Source: an uncultured Bacteroidota bacterium (GTDB lineage: Bacteria; Bacteroidota; Bacteroidia; Bacteroidales; P3). From it: a stretch of 64,000 nt of DNA. Where the stretch lies: assembly GCA_902771735.1 (NCBI GenBank), contig CACXXO010000001.1, forward strand, positions 62,001 through 126,000. Direction: 5' to 3'. The notes below the pieces were generated by a model. The model did no database searches and had not been told where the DNA came from. It was given only the letters and a program-made list of their open reading frames with translations. The position numbers were made by a program, and so were the translations under genes. Shown here one piece after another: positions 62,439 through 64,000 of this stretch (within the stretch, counting starts at the first letter, position 1; the number at the start of each line of letters is the position of its first letter).

Positions 62439-63676
62439 ATGTTACAATAATCAATATAGGCGACGAACTGCTCATCGGGCAGGTGGTCAACACCAATGCC
62501 TCGACAATGTCGAAGCTGCTCACCGAGGCGGGCATGGAGGTTCGCAAGACCATGGTGGTGGGCGATGTCTATGACGACATCCGGGCTACCGTCGACGAAG
62601 CCATGCACGAGAGCGACGCCGTGCTGGTCACCGGCGGCCTCGGCCCCACCAAAGACGACATAACAAAGAAACTGTTGTGCGAATATTTCAACTCAGAACT
62701 GGTTGAAAACGAGATGGCTCTACAGAATGTAAAGCGTATCTTCGAGAGCCGTGGCTACGAGCTGACGCCCGTCAACCGCGCCCAAGCACTCGTGCCTCGC
62801 TGCTGCGAGGTATTGAATAACGATTTGGGCACAGCCCCCTGCATGTGGTTTGGAGGAAAGGCCGTGTTGGTCTCCCTCCCAGGTGTGCCATTCGAAATGG
62901 AGTGGCTGATGCGCAACCGCGTCATTCCCAAACTACAGGAAACATTCGGCACCGACATCATCATCAACAAGAACATCTTGGTGCAGGGCATCGGCGAGTC
63001 GTTTCTGAGCGACTTGATAGAGCCATGGGAACTCTCTCTGCCGGAGAACGTCAAACTGGCCTATCTGCCCGTAGCCGGGCTGACCAAGCTGAGGCTAACG
63101 GCTAGATTTTCTAGAGATTCTAAAGAAACTAGTATTTCCAGCCTCTTGCCGGGCCTTTATGAACTGGCCGGGAAATACATCGTCGGCGAGGACTGCGAGA
63201 CCCTCGACGAGCTGGTGCACAAAACATTAATCGAGAAAGGTCTCACCCTGGCTACCGCCGAGAGCTGCACGGGTGGCAACATCGCCCGCCTGCTGACAGC
63301 CCAAGCGGGTGCTTCAGCCTACTTCAAAGGCGGCGTGGTGGCCTACAGCAACGAAGTGAAAGAATGTGCCTTGGGCGTGAGACACAGCACATTGGAAACC
63401 CATGGTGCCGTGAGTGAGGAGACCGTCCGCGAGATGGCGGAGGGTGTGCGCCAACGCTTGGGTGCCGACCTGGCCATCGCCACCACCGGCATCGCCGGGC
63501 CCGACGGCGGCACCAAGGAGAAACCTGTGGGGACAGTGTGGATTGCCGTGGCCGACAAAACACATACCGAAGCCAAACTGCTGCAATTCGGCGCCAATAG
63601 GCGGCAGCAGAACATCGACCGCTCGACCAACCAAGCCTACGCAATGCTAATACGTCTGATATGTCAAAAGGACTGA
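62435..63676 (+). CDS. cinA: CinA-family nicotinamide-nucleotide amidohydrolase
   Basis: This is 413 residues. The N-terminal MoCF/COG1058 domain (IINIGDELLIGQVVNTNAS, TGGLGPTKDDITK) has ADP-ribose pyrophosphatase-like activity in relatives. The C-terminal PncC domain (LATAESCTGGNIARLLT, YSNEVKECALGV, TGIAGPDGGTKEKPVGTVW) deamidates NMN in NAD recycling. Between the domains a short AT-rich stretch (63095-63143) encodes ARFSRDSKETSIS, unlike the GC-rich flanks. It overlaps folA by 4 bp and the next gene by 16 bp. Confidence 0.95.
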   Translation: MNVTIINIGDELLIGQVVNTNASTMSKLLTEAGMEVRKTMVVGDVYDDIRATVDEAMHESDAVLVTGGLGPTKDDITKKLLCEYFNSELVENEMALQNVKRIFESRGYELTPVNRAQALVPRCCEVLNNDLGTAPCMWFGGKAVLVSLPGVPFEMEWLMRNRVIPKLQETFGTDIIINKNILVQGIGESFLSDLIEPWELSLPENVKLAYLPVAGLTKLRLTARFSRDSKETSISSLLPGLYELAGKYIVGEDCETLDELVHKTLIEKGLTLATAESCTGGNIARLLTAQAGASAYFKGGVVAYSNEVKECALGVRHSTLETHGAVSEETVREMAEGVRQRLGADLAIATTGIAGPDGGTKEKPVGTVWIAVADKTHTEAKLLQFGANRRQQNIDRSTNQAYAMLIRLICQKD

Positions 63677-64000
63677 TAACCATCCTAATGCTCGTGGTGA
63701 GCAACGTCTTCATGACCTTCGCCTGGTATGGCAACCTGAAGCTGCAGCAGATGAACGTCATCAAAGACTGGCCGTTGATAGCCATCATCGCCCTGTCGTG
63801 GGGATTGGCCTTCTTCGAGTATTCCTTCATGATACCGGCCAACCGCATCGGCAGTCAGATCACCGGCGGCCCCTTCTCGCTGATGGAGCTGAAAATCATC
63901 CAGGAATGCGTCTCGTTGCTGGTCTTCACCATCATCGTAGCCACCGTCTTCAAAGGCGAGCCCATCCGCTGGAACCACCTCGTCAGCTTCGGATGCATTG
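63661..64000 (+). CDS. DUF486 (DMT-like) membrane protein, 3' end cut by window
   Basis: From the ATG at 63661 the frame is open to the window end (113 codons): MSKGLITILMLVVSNVFMTF, then AWYGNLKL. It contains FEYSFMIPANRIGSQI, the DUF486 signature, with four hydrophobic segments (the last begins VSLLVFTIIVATVFKG). DUF486 proteins are small inner membrane proteins of about 115 residues, so only the last few residues are missing. Function unknown. The start overlaps cinA by 16 bp, so it belongs to the radA-hydF-folA-cinA series. Confidence 0.88.
   Translation, partial: MSKGLITILMLVVSNVFMTFAWYGNLKLQQMNVIKDWPLIAIIALSWGLAFFEYSFMIPANRIGSQITGGPFSLMELKIIQECVSLLVFTIIVATVFKGEPIRWNHLVSFGCI

Overview
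The window looks like a chromosome segment of an anaerobic Bacteroidales bacterium of moderately high GC. The evidence is a type IX secretion pair (porU, porV), many SusC-independent outer membrane barrels and lipoproteins, Bacteroidetes-type promoters (TTTG about 19-20 bp before TAnnTTTG), lysine 5,6-aminomutase, and the [FeFe]-hydrogenase maturase HydF. The family or genus cannot be fixed from the sequence. I see no prophage, insertion sequence, CRISPR array or plasmid gene; the region is mostly core chromosome with several unusual envelope genes.

Layout. 1-845 is a zinc metallopeptidase cut by the left edge. 927-4800 (minus) is trigger factor followed by two paralogous outer membrane barrels. 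4938-9802 (minus) is a barrel, a glycoside hydrolase family 2 protein with its catalytic residues replaced, and a lipoprotein. 9886-12942 (minus) is kamD-kamE plus one subunit of a 3-keto-acid CoA-transferase, a piece of amino acid fermentation. 13173-18622 (minus) holds a GH25 lysozyme, RNase G, a 29-residue ribosome-associated-type protein, HU, a CPBP protease, tRNA-Arg(CCG) and a MATE exporter. 18916-26380 (plus) is porU, porV, ispF, clpS, nfeD, floA and a DUF308 membrane protein. 26668-35637 (minus) reads as one long operon from guaB through three periplasmic PpiC/SurA-type proteins, a MoxR ATPase, an unknown secreted protein and panB. 36013-42414 (plus) is a thioredoxin-like lipoprotein, a barrel, ribF, a nitrilase-family amidase and mutS2. 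42411-46185 (minus) is a pair of paralogous secreted proteins with alpha-2-macroglobulin-like modules. 46517-54223 (minus) is a 2568-residue cyclic beta-1,2-glucan synthase-like protein. 54577-64000 holds a DMT transporter, a lipoprotein, an esterase, a U32 protein, a small membrane protein, radA, hydF, folA, cinA and a DUF486 protein cut by the right edge.

The most unusual feature is not a gene. Five intergenic sites (near 18.7, 26.5, 35.9, 46.4 and 54.4 kb) carry the same architecture: 7-bp boxes of the type CA(A/T)CTCC repeated at exactly 11-bp spacing, inverted about a 10-bp dyad of the form (C/G/T)ACC-NN-GGT(A/C/G). All five have exactly five boxes on one side of the dyad, and a one-sided edge sequence related to CTGATACTAAG is clear in three copies and decayed in two. 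I cannot match this to a named repeat family. Other points of interest are the GH2 pseudoenzyme operon, AT-rich micro-repeats that lie in frame inside ribF and mutS2 and form signal-peptide cores of three exported proteins, an orphan CoA-transferase subunit, and a sharp strand-composition change inside the glucan synthase gene.
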